Assembly: GCA_010279815.1 (NCBI GenBank)
Contig: QEOQ01000344.1
Location: forward strand, 243,299-307,298
DNA from: Brachionus plicatilis
Taxonomy: Eukaryota; Rotifera; Eurotatoria; Ploima; Brachionidae
Reading direction: 5' to 3'
DNA: 64,000 nucleotides
Shown here: positions 1 through 11,891 of the stretch, piece by piece
Layout of the letters: every line of letters begins with the position of its first letter
How positions within the stretch are numbered: the stretch's first letter is position 1
Position numbers and translations under genes: made by a program
The notes under the pieces: model-generated
What the model was told of the DNA's origin: nothing
Databases searched by the model: none
What the model saw: the letters and a program-made list of their open reading frames with translations, nothing else

Positions 1-821
1 ATTCTTAGTTTTATTTTTAACTTTTTTTGAATCGCTTAAAAATGATAAGAAGCATATTTATGATGTAAAAAAGGTGAAATTTTAACCATCGTCTTTACAA
101 CACTTTTCAAGGGCTTTTTAAAATAAAGATAAAATTCAAAAATTTATTTTTTAAGTAATTTTAAAAATAAATTAATTAGATTGATTTTCATACATTTGTA
201 ATTTGAATTTTCAAAAAATCAGAGAGAGTTATCCTAAATTAAATCCTGCTCAAATGTAAAACACTTCAATCTCCAAAAGGTAAAGACAATGAGAATATAT
301 AAAGTAAAAATCTTTTCTGTACTTTTTGTACTATATGGTAATTTTAATTTTTTGGGGCTGTTCTTTTTTAAACGTTCTTTATTTTTTGACTTTTTAATAA
401 ATAGTTTAAACATTAATTTTTATTTTAAATAATATTTGTCTAACTTACAACAAACCTGAAATTCTATACCAGTGCTCCACCATTTTATTTTAAAGGAAAA
501 GTTCCTTTTTTCTTAATAAATTGTGTTAAAAAAATTTAAAAAGTCTAATTCTAAATTTACAGGAATGATATTATTTTTTGAATTAAAAATAAACAATATA
601 TTTTGTCATTTTCAGAATTGAAATGTTTTGTTAGATGAAAAAAATGAGGATTTAATACAATAGAAAATATGAATTTATTGGAAAGGCTAAATTAGTCATC
701 ATCTTTTGGAAAGTAATTTAAAAATAACTTTATTGTTATTTTGAGTTGAGTAGAATTTTTTAATACTTTTAAAGAGAGATGAATTCTCAAAATGAAAAAT
801 TTTTTTATATTTTTTAAAAAG
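1..821. other. AT-rich upstream region of first WD40 exon
   Basis: No open frame or recognisable repeat. The final bases form a splice acceptor (TTTTTTAAAAAG before position 822), so the 5' exon or exons of the WD40 gene should lie here or left of the window; I could not identify them. The last ~90 bases resemble those upstream of the second WD40 copy, so the duplication includes intron sequence. Confidence 0.5.
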
Positions 822-1725
822 GTCCACATTGAGTCCAAATAAACCTAAAATTTATTTTAATGGCACTGTTAAACTCAATATTCCAATTGATTGGTATCGT
901 AGAATCCTTCCTTTGCCAAATGGTGATCTAGTCAGAGGAAGTCGAGGGAATTTAATTGAAATTTGGGATTTACAAAAAGGAATAATAAAGAGAAATTTGA
1001 CCAGTGTGTATACTAATCCGTGGGTCTTTGGCCTTTTGTCAAATGGTAATTTAGTTGCTGGATATTACCACAATAAAACACTTTTAGTTTGGGATTTAAA
1101 AATAACAAATGGTGATCCGCTGAAAAGGATAATACAAACTAATGACACTTTTTACTGTATGACTGTATTAAAAAATGATGATTTGGCAATTGGTAAGAAT
1201 GGAAATGATATAATAATAAGAGATTCTCAAAATGGATTGATTAAAAAGAAGCTTGTTGGACATACTTTGCATGTTTATCAAATAATTGAATTACCAAATG
1301 GCAATTTGGCAAGTTGTTCGCATGACAAAACTGTTAAAGTATGGAATATTTCAAATAGTTCTGTAATTAAATCAATTACTCATGAAACGTATGTTGGTTC
1401 GATTACTTTCTTACCAAATGGTTATTTGGTTAGTGGTCTTTATAATGGAGCAATAAACATTTGGAATTTAGAAACAAATCAATTGATAAGGAATTTAATA
1501 GGACATTCATTACCAGGTATTTGTGTTAATAACTGTTTGCATGTTTTAGAGAATGGTGATTTATTGACTGGTTCTTATGACAAAACCATCAAAGTTTGGA
1601 ATCCATCTGATGGCACAGGCAAGTTTACATCACAATCCCACCAATCTTCTGTCTATCAATTGGCTGTTTTACCAAGTAGCAATTTTATAAGTTCATCCGC
1701 TAATGAACTTATTGTTTGGAATTAA
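822..1725 (+). CDS. WD40 repeat protein, terminal exon (paralogue A)
   Basis: This is the last exon of a WD40 protein. The open frame has no ATG at its head: it enters after an AG acceptor at 820-821, one base (822) completes a split codon, and the frame reads STLSPNKPKIYFNG onward to a TAA at 1723-1725. Seven blade-ending strings can be counted (IEIWD, LLVWD, IIIRD, VKVWN, INIWN, IKVWN, LIVWN), so the exon alone encodes a full seven-blade propeller, closing at the C-terminus. Blades carry LPNGDL and GH motifs. An AATAAA lies at 1770-1775. WD40 propellers are protein-interaction platforms with no catalytic activity; the partner is unknown. The N-terminal part is not visible. A close paralogue lies at 13338-14244 in the same orientation. 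Confidence 0.8.
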
Positions 1726-2016
1726 TCTTAACAATTATTGGAACCTTTTTTAACTTTTCATAATCATTTAATAAATCAATAACTAAAAAGCAGTTAATTT
1801 TCAATTTAATCAATTGAATTTATTTTTTCTTTTTTAAAGTTTAATCTTTTTATTTAAGTTATCCAATAAAACTGGCGTAACAAAACATTTTAATAAAACT
1901 GTATTTCTTAAAATAAATAAAAAAAATAAAGGTTTGTTATATTCGAAAATTTTCATTACCTAAATGAGACTTAATTAAAAGAAATAAAAAGCTATTTCTT
2001 TAATCTATTAATAACA

Positions 2017-2435
2017 TTTTAGTCGCTCTGAAGTATTTATCAGATGGAATAAAATAAAAATCCTAATTTTCTTTCAACTTTGTATTGCAAGATTTTTTCT
2101 TTATTTTTTCTAAATTTTTTTTCTTTAAATTTTCAACTTACATTTTTTTGAAAAACTTTAACTTTAGTGGGGGCTTTGGCACCAGAGTTCAAAAAAGGCT
2201 TTATAAAAATAATTTTTATGATAATGGAAGTTTAAAATCTCAACTTTGAATTTAATTTTTAAATTCGGCAACTTTAGATTAAAATAAATTGGTAAAATTT
2301 TTAAAATTTTCAGCTTAGAATGTTTTTGTTCTGGGTCAATCCGATTGATTTCAAGGATAAAATGTTATTTTTTTAAAATCCATTGATTATAAATAATCTT
2401 TAGAATCAAGAATTTGTTTGATTAAATTTTTGAAA
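2017..2435 (-). pseudogene. Relic duplicate of part of the hnRNP L-like gene
   Basis: The stretch aligns base for base with two pieces of the hnRNP L-like gene, 20060-20256 and 21068-21287, with only scattered changes. Read on the minus strand it contains a copy of that gene's 58-nt exon 4 (about 2157-2214, encoding GAKAPTKVKVFQK) with its GTAAGT donor, plus flanking intron. The whole interval 20257-21067, which holds exon 3, is missing. The exon 4 copy has seven A's in its terminal run where the intact gene has eight, altering the phase. It cannot make a protein and is a non-functional duplicate. Confidence 0.75.
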
Positions 2436-2532
2436 AAAAAATTTAATATTTTTCGGAATTTAAAATTAAAAAAGTCACCTTGGAAAATTATCAAAACTTT
2501 TCTCTTTTATTTTAGATTATACTTTCAATTAA

Positions 2533-2600
2533 TAGGTAAATTGAGGTTCATGATCAAAAGTAAATTTCAAATCAAAAATTTTTGTTTTTCATTTATTATT
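2533..2600. mobile_element. Terminal fragment of a MITE family
   Basis: The sequence GTAAATTGAGGTTCATGATC and the following ~50 bases match the left end of the element at 34479-34999. No matching right end is nearby, so this is a truncated copy. Confidence 0.45.
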
Positions 2601-3099
2601 ATGGTGAAAAATTAAAAATATTCTTAATTAGTTCTTTAATGAATTAGTTTAAAATAAGTTCCCTATATATTGGTTTTTCAAGAAAAAAAGTTACCTAATT
2701 GAGGAGATAGAGAATATCGTACTAAAAAAAATTTCTTTTAAAGTAAAGTTTTGAATCTTTTTTCCTATTTTTTCCTCTCACCAAAAACTTTTGGTGGATT
2801 ATAAAGACTTAACACAGAAATTTGGTTATTTTTTCTTAAATTAATCTTTATGCAAATGATTTCAGAATAAAAGGAGTCAAATGAAAAGTCTGGTATAAAT
2901 TTTATTCCTTCCTTGACTTAAATTACTAAATCTTCTCCAAATTTATTTCGAGGTTTTACTATTTTTTGGTAGTTATTGAAGTCTAGGCAAAAATTTGATT
3001 CATTCAAATCAACATAAATTTCATTAGCAAGTAAGATAAGTCATTAAAATTTCCCTTAATTAACCATATTGGGGAGATCAAAAGATAAAATAAGATAAA

Positions 3100-3850
3100 T
3101 TGCTCGGATAAAATCTTTTCACTTGATTTTCCTGCTGGTAAAATTACTTAAAATCTTGTAGATGGCCCTCTTAGACAGGTGTGTTAAGGAATTAAGAACT
3201 TGCTTGAAATGCTAGCCTTGAATCCTTGCTAAAGTTTGTGTCTGTGTGATATTCTAGTGTATTTGGTTTTTGTTTTACATCATCATCACTTCTTGGTTTT
3301 GTATGAGTCTCGTCTTGTTTCAATTGAAGTTTAATTAGGTCAATTTTGAATTTGTCAAATTACTTGAGTTTGAGCATTTTTTAGTCAATTGCTTTTTTGC
3401 TGAAATCTTTGACATGTTAAATCTTTAACTGGGCATTTGGCTATGTTCTGCATATGTTATCTACAACTTTAGGATACGAAACTTTTACCCGTCTTTCTCC
3501 GTTTTTTGAGCAGTTGGTTATCAAAGTCAGGATAAAATTGAAAATGAAAGATACAATCCTTTTTAGGATCCGGGACTTTATTCGCATCTTCAAGCTTATA
3601 AAAGGTTCCATTGATGTTGATTTCTTGACCAAAAATTTCTTCCGCAACAAATGTGGCTTCAAATTCGATTATCCATATTTTATTCAATGAGAAGTGGAAA
3701 ATTGATGTAATTGTTTTATTCTCTACTTGGTTAGGGGTAACATCAAACGCATCAAAAAAACTTTGTGGGTAACTGGTTTGAAAAATTTTTAAAAATCCAG
3801 AATCTTTTTGGGTTTGTATTGGTAATCGACATTGCTAGCACAAATTTTAG
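3100..3850 (-). pseudogene. Degenerate retrotransposon ORF1-like coding remnant
   Basis: On the minus strand a frame of roughly 120 codons runs from about 3830 to 3469 without an ATG (segments such as FSLNKIWIIEFEATFVAEEI and KLEDANKVPDPKKDCIFHFQ). It then shifts frame (VSYPKVVDNICRT) and fades into further coding-like pieces containing stops (KQDETHTKPRSDDDVKQKP) down to about 3100. Normal amino-acid composition with several frameshifts and stops suggests a decayed transposon protein. Resemblance to the nucleic-acid-binding ORF1 of non-LTR elements is my impression from composition and layout, not a motif match. It could instead be a host pseudogene. Confidence 0.4.
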
Positions 3851-3859
3851 CAGTTAATG

Positions 3860-4625
3860 TGTAAAGTGATGACGCTTTATGTTTAAATTTCAAATTTTCA
3901 AATTTTTTTTGCAAAGCCTAATGACGATTTTTATAAATTATAATTTTTTGTATTTAATTTATATTAAAAAAATTTTTAATCAGTTTAAAAATTAAGCTTC
4001 AAACTTATCTTTAATTTTTTACACTTGAATTTTTTAAGTTTTCCAAATGTCAGATCCAAGCGTTACACTTGAAAAAATCAAGTGTTGAGTTTAATTGTTA
4101 ATTGTAACTGTAAACAATCATACTCACGCTTAACACTTTAATATTTTAAGTATGAAAGTATGATTGCTGGTTAAAAAACGTTAAATTAGAAATAATTTAA
4201 ATGTAAAAAAAAAAGAATAAGATAAAACAAATAAATAATAAGCAATAAAACTTTGAATTCAAATCTGACATATATCGTTATTTAATTCAAAATAAAAGAA
4301 TAAAAGAAATCGAAAAAATAATATTTATATTTGATTTAAATTTTTTAAAATATAAATCATTTATTGTCTATAAGACATTAAACTTTAAAAAAAATTTAAA
4401 TCATTTAAAAAATGAAATTAATTTTTATTTTAATAATCGGAATTAATTTTGTAGAAAATTTGCGTGTAATTTAAATAAAATTGATTTTACAATTTTTTTC
4501 AATTTAATAAATTAAACACTCAAGAATGTTCTGCCAAATTTAACCACTACATTACTACATTTGACCATTTGTAAAAATATTCTAATTTATCTGAAAAAAA
4601 ATCAAAAAATTTAAATTTAAATCAG
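3860..4625. other. AT-rich spacer or 5' intron of the mucin-like gene
   Basis: No exon found. It should be intron if the first VWD exons lie further upstream; the acceptor AG at 4624-4625 marks its end. It contains an imperfect inverted repeat around 4020-4165 with copies of CACTTGAA and AAGTGTT. Confidence 0.4.
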
Positions 4626-7600
4626 GCAATATGGATTTCAGTATGATGGTGACCATTTTATTATGTACGATGATTTTAAGAATACAAGAGTGACTTCCGG
4701 TTTTCAAAAATGCTCTTATGGTTCATGCATCTGTGCTGTCTATGTGCAAAAGAACAGAAAACTGTTCTTTGTTGATTTCTGTAATATTCAGAGCTACGCT
4801 TCTCCCACATCCAAAGTATATGGTGTCTCAGTCGAACAAAACTTTATTGGTCCCAAAGCCATTCGAGAAGTTCCTACATGTCCATTTATTTCTCCTCTTC
4901 ACGAAAACAACAAACAAACTTGGGACTCAATACCAACAATTTTGGAGAGTTTCAAATGTGCTCGTCTACAAGGAAGCAGTTATTATACTTATTATCTGGT
5001 AGAATAAAAATTTAATTAATTAATTAGTTTATTTTTAAATTTTATTTTTAATTAAATTCATTTTTATTCAGATAAGAACTGTTGAAAACCATTTTGAAGA
5101 TTCACTTTTGGTCAAATTTCAAATGAAAAATAGAGGCATGCCAATTTTGACAATTAAAGCTCCCAATTCAGCTAATCGCTCAACTGGTGGACTATGTGGT
5201 AGATGGGATGGAAAACAAGACACCGATTTGTATGTTCTTGATAGACACGGTGTTGAATCATTTGTATCAGTTTCAAATTTAACTTTAATCAGAGATTTTT
5301 GGAAGTAATGAGTCTTTTTTTTTAAATTAATAAAAATCAATCTTTTTAAAAATGTTAAAAAGTTTAAATTCTGTATACAACAAACAAAGTGGCCATTCGA
5401 AGCGCTGTGCTGAATGCATGCTCATGTCAGAACGAAGTTTCTACTGTCCATGTGATGATTTTAATTTGTTTGATCAGAACAATTACAATCTTCCACCAAA
5501 TAGACTTAATTATTGCAAGGTACCAATGCCCGCCTGTGTTGAAAAGTAAGAATTCTAGCTCCAATAATTTGAAAAAATTTTTATTTTAATCTTTTTTTTT
5601 TCCTAAGATACTTTAACATTCAAACTCCTGATCAGAACATTTCTTCTTCAACTTCGGATTTTCTTACTTCAACTCAATTTCCGTCCCAAACTTCATTAAT
5701 TCCAAATCCAGTAATTGCCGTGACTTTATTTCTTAGATCATCTTTAATATATTTCTTTGATTTAGATAAAATCAGAAGAAGCTTATGATATTTGTTGGAC
5801 AAGTTTTATGAATCATTCTGGTTTGAACAAAAGTTTGTTCAGTGGATGCTTAGATGGAAATGCAACATTCCAGTTTTGTATCAATGATGTCACAGTAAAT
5901 ATCTAATATAATAATTTTAAGTATGTCAAACATTCTAAGTTTATTTTTAACTTGAAAAAATAAGTTATCAAGTGACCCATCTATTGTGAAAATTCACATC
6001 GAATCATCAATAGATATGACCATTCAGAATATCCTGACTAATCAGTCAAACTGTGATTTAGAAGATCTACAAATGCTTTGTCCGAATGGCTGCTCTGGAA
6101 ACGGAGTTTGCAAATTTGGTGAATATTAGTTTTTTTTATATTTCTAATATTTTAGAATTTCGATAATTTTATTTCTCTAATTTTGAAGTTAAGCTTAGCA
6201 ATTAATCAAAAAAAAAACTCTTGTTTTTACTAGACCTGACACTTGATGATTTAAGTTAAGAGTAATTTTAAGAAAAATTTGTTTTTTAAATGTATTTTAA
6301 TAATTAATAGACTTTTCAAAGTTTTCAAGTCTAAATTAAATTTGTGAAAAATTGACTCTGATTTAAGAAGAGTGAAATAAATAATTATATTACAAGATCG
6401 AAAATAATTTAATGGATTAACTTAATTTAATCTAGCATCTTTCTTGCACTGAATCAACTTTATTCTTTATCCAGAAATTTATTTTTCATTGAAATTTACT
6501 TTTTTTAAAGACTTTCGGGTTATAAAAAGTAAAAATTTTACGATTTTTTCAATTTTTTGACATTTTCAAATATTTTTTATTTTATTTTCAGATTTTAATT
6601 AAGATTATCGATATTTTTAATTTATTAAAATATATTTAAAAAAACATATTTTTAGTTAATTTAATTATTTTTAAAGTGAATTTTTTTCAATTTCGAAAAA
6701 ATTTCTAAATTTTTTAAATCTCTTTAAATGTTAATTTAAATATTTCAACTCAAAAATTTTGTTTAATGTTGCATTTAGTATTAATTATCTATTTCATAAA
6801 TAATTGCTTGATCCCTACGATGAATGTAATCTAAATGATCGATATTAAAAAAATTTGACTCCTCAAACTGTTTATTGTAAATCATTTATTGCTGTGATTT
6901 CAGCTGACCATTTTAGGTTTTATAGATTTTTTCTTTAATTTTATTATATAAATTAAGAACAGCGATGTCTTTTGCCCGGATTAATACACCAAAATTGTTC
7001 TTATCCAGGTTTTTTGTTGCTACATATCTTTTATTTTGTCTTTCTAAAATTTGAATTTAAGTAAAATGTGAATGTAAGCAACCATTTGGTGGGAATGATT
7101 GTAGTCAAGATTTAACAAATATCGCAGAATTAAAAATTAGTGCACAGTTTTGTGACTTAAGAACAGAAAATTGTAGTCTAATTAATGGATTTGGTTATCC
7201 ATTTTCTACTAGAGATCCAATTTTTGTCAAACTAGAATACATTGAAGTATTTTTTTATTTTAAATTTTTAATAATGTTAAAATTAAAAGCATTAACTTTG
7301 AATATTAAAAGTCTTTAATTTAAAGTATGATATTTACAATTGTGAACATATGTTAACAGAAACCTCAGTTGCCGATACAATTACTGACAACAATATTTTG
7401 ATAAAGCTTTTTTCCATCAAAAGTCTCAATTTATACAAAAACATTCATTCAATTGAAGCTGATTTTGTTTCAAGAGAAAGTCTGGCTTATATTCGTATTT
7501 ACATAAGTTATTCTAATGAGGGCTTTGTTCAATGGGCAAATGTGACTTTGTATGATTCAAAATGTCGCACTGAAGATAAAAAAAGTGGTCAGTTAGTCTT

Positions 7601-9260
7601 TTGGAATGACAGATGTGATATTGAAGGTGTTTGCTACATTAGAAATCAAACAAATCAGACAAATCCTAATTTGATTTGTAATCCAGATGAATCCATCCAT
7701 TCTTGGACTCTAATACCAACACCTGATCCTTTGTGTAATGGAAAGAATGTATGGACCCAATGGTATAATTTTGACTCACCGGATACAGATGGAGGAGATT
7801 TTGAATTGTATGGTGACTATAAATATGGTTGTAAATATCCAAGTGTTGTTCAAGCGAGAACAGTTGAAGGAATAGAGGCCAATCAAACAGGACAAGTCAA
7901 TTGGCTTGTACCATTAAATGGATTTTCTTGCTTTAATAGAGAAAATGAAAATGGATGTGCTGACTATGAAATAAGACAATGCTGTGATCTATCAGAAATT
8001 AACACCTTTTCAACAAAAATAAGTTCAAGTAAAACAAAAAATGAGTAAGTTAAATATTTATGCTGAAAGAATTTTAAAAAAAATTTATTTTAAAATGATT
8101 ATAAGTAATAATTTTTACCAGGGATGAATATATTTTGTAAAGCTCAATTTTGTGTGCCTTGACATTTTTAATGCAAAAATTTTTAATTTTTTAAAATTTC
8201 AAATAGAATTATATAATATTATTGATAGTTTTATTTAGATAATAACTAATTAATTAACTCCCTTTAAAAGATTGGGATTAAAAATCCTTCAATCATTTAG
8301 TTTAACATTTTTAGTAGTAGTAGTTTTGACTGTAGCTGGCTAGTCAGCGAGTGTGCCTTATAAGGCCAACTAAGACAGCTGATGTGATTGATTGTTGCTC
8401 ATCCAGCAATCAATGCCTGCTTTAAAGCTGTTAACATTGGGGGCTTCAACTAATTCATTTGGCAGCGAGTTCCATATGTTAGTGGTTCTGTTGAAAAAAA
8501 AATTATCTCTTTGTTGAAGCCTCGGAATTTCTTTGTGATATTTGAGACAGTAACCTCTTCCTTGGTTTTTGTGACTTTAAGATTGTTTCTTTTTCAACCA
8601 ATTCTATTCCATGCATGAACTTGTATAATTGAATTAGATCACCTCTTTTTCTTCTTTCCAACAGATTTGGGATGTTCAAAGCCTTCAATCTGCTTTCATA
8701 CGGTTGGTTTCTAATTGAAGAAACAAATTTCGTAGCTCTGCGTTGAACCCTATCAAAATTCTCACAGTCAGAATTAAGAATTGGAGACCCTACAGGCACT
8801 TTATTTAAAAGGTTCTTTATAAATTTTAAATTTAAAATAATTTATATATCATTTGATGAAACATTTTAGTTCCAAATAAAAAGACCTGAAAATGTAAAAT
8901 TAAATTCGAAATTTAAATGAAAAAATATATTAATTTTATAAAACTTACTAAAATTTTTTGTTATGTAAAGATTAAAATTAGAATGTAATTTAAAAAATAT
9001 ATTTCATTTGATGGCATTTTTTTTCTGTTTAACGAATCAATAATTCCAGAAAATAAAGAGTTTTTTTTAATTTTCGAACTAAGAAATCATGCTTTTTTAT
9101 GTAAAATTCACCTCTTAAGTAAAGCCTATAAAAATTTGAAAGACTTAACTGAAAATAATTTTTGGGTGATCACTAGTAAAATTATTCAAAAGGTATTTAC
9201 AACTGATACAACCTTTGAAACACAGACCACACAACCAACATTTTCAGCAAACACTTCACA
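4626..9260 (+). CDS. Secreted mucin-like protein: VWD, Cys-rich, EGF, WxxW, Thr-rich (5' and 3' ends unresolved)
   Basis: Nine exons were joined by hand and every junction keeps phase: 4626-4998, 5072-5304, 5363-5545, 5608-5710, 5766-5894, 5965-6118, 7062-7246, 7326-8044 and, less surely, 9177-9260; about 721 codons. Exons 1-2 form a von Willebrand type D domain (DGDHFIMYDDF, GSCICAVYV, closing GGLCGRWDGKQDTDLY). Exon 3 is Cys-rich (CAECMLMSERSFYCPCD) and exon 4 a Ser/Thr linker. Exons 6-7 build an EGF-like module (CPNGCSGNGVC, then CECKQPFGGNDC). Exon 8 ends in a WxxW domain (VWTQWYNFDSPDTDGGDFEL to CADYEIRQCC), as in mucins and cartilage intermediate-layer proteins. Exon 9 is Thr-rich (TTDTTFETQTTQPTF). 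Such proteins are extracellular, disulphide-bonded matrix or mucus components. Signal peptide and stop codon were not found, so both ends are incomplete. The intron 8045-9176 holds a LINE remnant. Confidence 0.72.
6119..7061. other. Long intron inside the mucin-like gene
   Basis: This 943-nt intron is much larger than its neighbours (55-80 nt). It splits the EGF-like module. I see no open frame or clear transposon in it. Confidence 0.6.
8312..8799 (-). mobile_element. 5'-truncated LINE 3' end, frameshifted
   Basis: The minus strand encodes the C-terminal tail of a non-LTR retrotransposon reverse transcriptase protein (FDRVQRRATKFVSSIRNQPY, then ERRKRGDLIQLYKFMHG). A one-base shift near 8560 moves the typical ending (KYHKEIPRLQQRDNFFFNRT, NIWNSLPNELVEAPNVNSFK) to another frame, which stops after HQLS. 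The 3' UTR contains the perfect palindrome GCCTTATAAGGC (8355-8366) and ends in an ACT-type simple repeat near 8312. It is truncated at 8799 and sits in an intron of the mucin-like gene in antisense. Confidence 0.8.
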
Positions 9261-9535
9261 GTAATTTACTTTTTATTCTTTTAATTTTATAATTGTAGTG
9301 AAAAGAAAGAGAATAAAAAAATTACTTATCTTTTCAATTTATTGATTTATTTAAAAATAACTTTTGTAATTTTTTTTCAATGTTTTCATCTATTCATCAT
9401 ATCATTTACATTAGGTGTTTTTAAACAGAAACTTTTACTATACTATTATGAAAAATCTCATAGTCTGTAAGATAAAAAGTAAAAAAATATTTTGTTCAAA
9501 AACGCCATTTTATAATGTTTCCGCATTTTAAATGT

Positions 9536-9868
9536 CATTGTGAATTTTGGTACAAAAAACAAAATATTAAAAATGCCAAAGCTTAAGAACTGAAGGACCA
9601 AAACATGATCAGTAAATTGTAGCAGCTGAAACATTCTTTGTACCAACAATTTACTGATTCTGCAAAACTATGCAATAAATGTTCAAAATTCAGAAAATTG
9701 GGAATTTGGGATATTATAATATATATTAAAGATAAAACTCAGCTTTAAATTTTGGTACAGAAGATGTATCAGTTGCTACAATTTACAGAACATGTTTTGG
9801 TCCGTCAGAATTTAAGCTTAGGCATTTTCTATATTTTTTTTTGTTTTTTGTACCAAAATTCACAATGC
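9536..9868. mobile_element. Foldback MITE, TIR CATTGTGAATTTTGGTAC
   Basis: The left end CATTGTGAATTTTGGTACAA is mirrored by the right end GTACCAAAATTCACAATG, and the arms match for more than 100 bases inward (TTAAAAATGCCAAAGCTTAA against its inverse). Other copies lie at 27892 and 33927-34133. No coding capacity. Confidence 0.75.
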
Positions 9869-11322
9869 CTTATAAAATCCATTCACCTTCTTTGTAACTC
9901 ATAAATTTAGATTCCTTTATTTTCAATATAATTAATGAATATTTATTATAAAGAATATCTAAGATTTAAAAAGAAAAAAAATTATATTTTACTTTGTTCT
10001 TAAATATTCTTTATTTTTTAAATTTTTATCTTTTTTAATGAAAGCTATTTTCTTACTCTTAAAAAAAATTACAATCGAAGGATTTTTACTTGAAAAACTA
10101 AATAGGAACCTAAAATTTGGAATTTTTAAAAAAATCTGTGATCCAGACTTAAAAAAAGAAAAAAAAATTAAAATTCAAAGTTTTGACTTAACTCGAAATT
10201 GAATAAAAATTTAAGTCAAAGTCCAGACTTAACTTTATCTGAGACCAAATAAAATTGATGCATTTTATTTTATTTTCTCTATTTTAAATCAAAAGAATTA
10301 AAAGATTTTAAGACTTGAGAAACCGCTTTTTTAACTTTAATTAAAAATATCTTTAGAAAAGAAATTAGGCGGTGTTTGAGATTTTCAATATGCTTGAGAC
10401 ACTGTAAAAAGGTTCAGAAAGTTTTTTTTTTAGTCGATGCACCGATGACATGAGGATAATTGGGGGGTCTCAAAAAGCAGCAACCCCTCAATTTTTGTTT
10501 TTAAGGGCTAAAAAATAAATTTCATAATTAATGATCAGACTTACAGTTTTTTAATTGTGACTGTTTTAAAAAAAAAATCTTAAAAATTGAACTGAGAAAT
10601 GAACATATCTAATATTAACTTTATCTTTAAGCTTAAATTTTTAGAAAATTCCGATTTTAAAAATTTTGATATTTTTGAGTTCATTTAGTCAAAATCTTTA
10701 ACAATAAATCCTAAATTTCAAAATTTTGATTTTTTGAAACTCGCCCCGTATCCTTTCTATTTAAAGATTAAAAAAAAACACCACATTTAAATAACTTTTA
10801 TTTAAGTTTCATGCAATTTCAAACTCTGTAAGAAGCGTGCAAATTATTTTAGCATTTATTTTCAATTTTCTAAAAAAGAGTATTACTTTTCAGAAAGTTC
10901 AACTCTTCATAACAATATTATTGTTTACATCATTTTTTGTTATTAATTTAGACGTTTTCAATTTTCTTGATTGTATTTCATCCCATTTTCATGAGCATTT
11001 TTTTTTTTTTAATTACTTTGACGATTAATTTGTGTTTTTTTAAGAAAAAATAAAATCCTCAATAAAATTAATACTATTTTTTATTTTTTTTTTGTTTCAG
11101 CCACTTTTTATTTAAGTTTTTTTGCCATTTCTTTCTTTTATGTTTATTTTATTTTTACTCAAGGAAAAATTTGAAAATATTTTTATGTAAAATAAACGAG
11201 GATTGATGTTGCAAATTTAAAGAAAAAAAATCTTTAAAAGTACGGAATAAGTGATCGGGGTTATTCATTTAAACTTTATTTTCTATTTAAAAAAAAAAAT
11301 CCGAAAAAATTAATAAGCTTTA
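9869..11322. other. AT-rich spacer
   Basis: No supported gene or repeat. It may still be intronic to the mucin-like gene, whose last exon found is phase-open at 9260. Confidence 0.4.
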
Positions 11323-11889
11323 CAGTGGTGATTTGATAACAGTATTTTACGAAAAATTATGTAAAATACCGTAAATTAACCAAATTTTACCACATTTTAC
11401 GTAAATTAACGTAAAATCCGAAAAGTGAAAAAGAGGTATTTTATGAAAAAGTGCGTAAATTTTCAGGATTTTGAGATAATTTTGGTAAAATTTGGTAAAA
11501 TTGAAAACGGCCAATTCAAAATTCAAAATTTTTTGAAAAAATGTTTGTTTTTTCCAAAAATCGAAAATTTAAGAAAGCTTTTTATATAACAATTTAAAAA
11601 TAACTATTTTTTTGACCAATTTATTAAAAAAAAACTGTCTTAAATTTTCGATTTTTGGAAAAAACAAACATTTTTTCAAAAAATTTTGAATTTTGAATTG
11701 GCCGTTTTCAATTTTACCAAATTTTACCAAAATTATCTCAAAATCCTGAAAATTTACGCACTTTTTCAAAAAATACCTCTTTTTCACTTTTCGGATTTTA
11801 CGTTAATTTACGTAAAATGTGGTAAAATTTGGTTAATTTACGGTATTTTACATAATTTTTCGTAAAATACTGTTATCAAATCACCACTG
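11323..11889. mobile_element. Near-perfect foldback element with TA target duplication
   Basis: The element begins CAGTGGTGATTTGATAA and ends with its complement, flanked by TA on both sides (11321-11322 and 11890-11891). The two arms of ~275 bp are almost perfectly complementary around a short centre near 11590-11630. TA target duplication and CAGT termini fit a non-autonomous Tc1/mariner-type element. It has no coding capacity. A second copy is at 25797-26552. Confidence 0.85.
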
Positions 11890-11891
11890 TA

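Noticed and set aside
829..1725. WD40 gene starting at 829
   Set aside because: Codon 829-831 is TTG, not ATG; the paralogue has CTG there. Both copies enter through a splice acceptor, so these are internal frames of terminal exons.
11569..11787. 72-codon minus-strand frame
   Set aside because: It lies wholly inside the foldback element, and its residues reflect the palindromic AT sequence.
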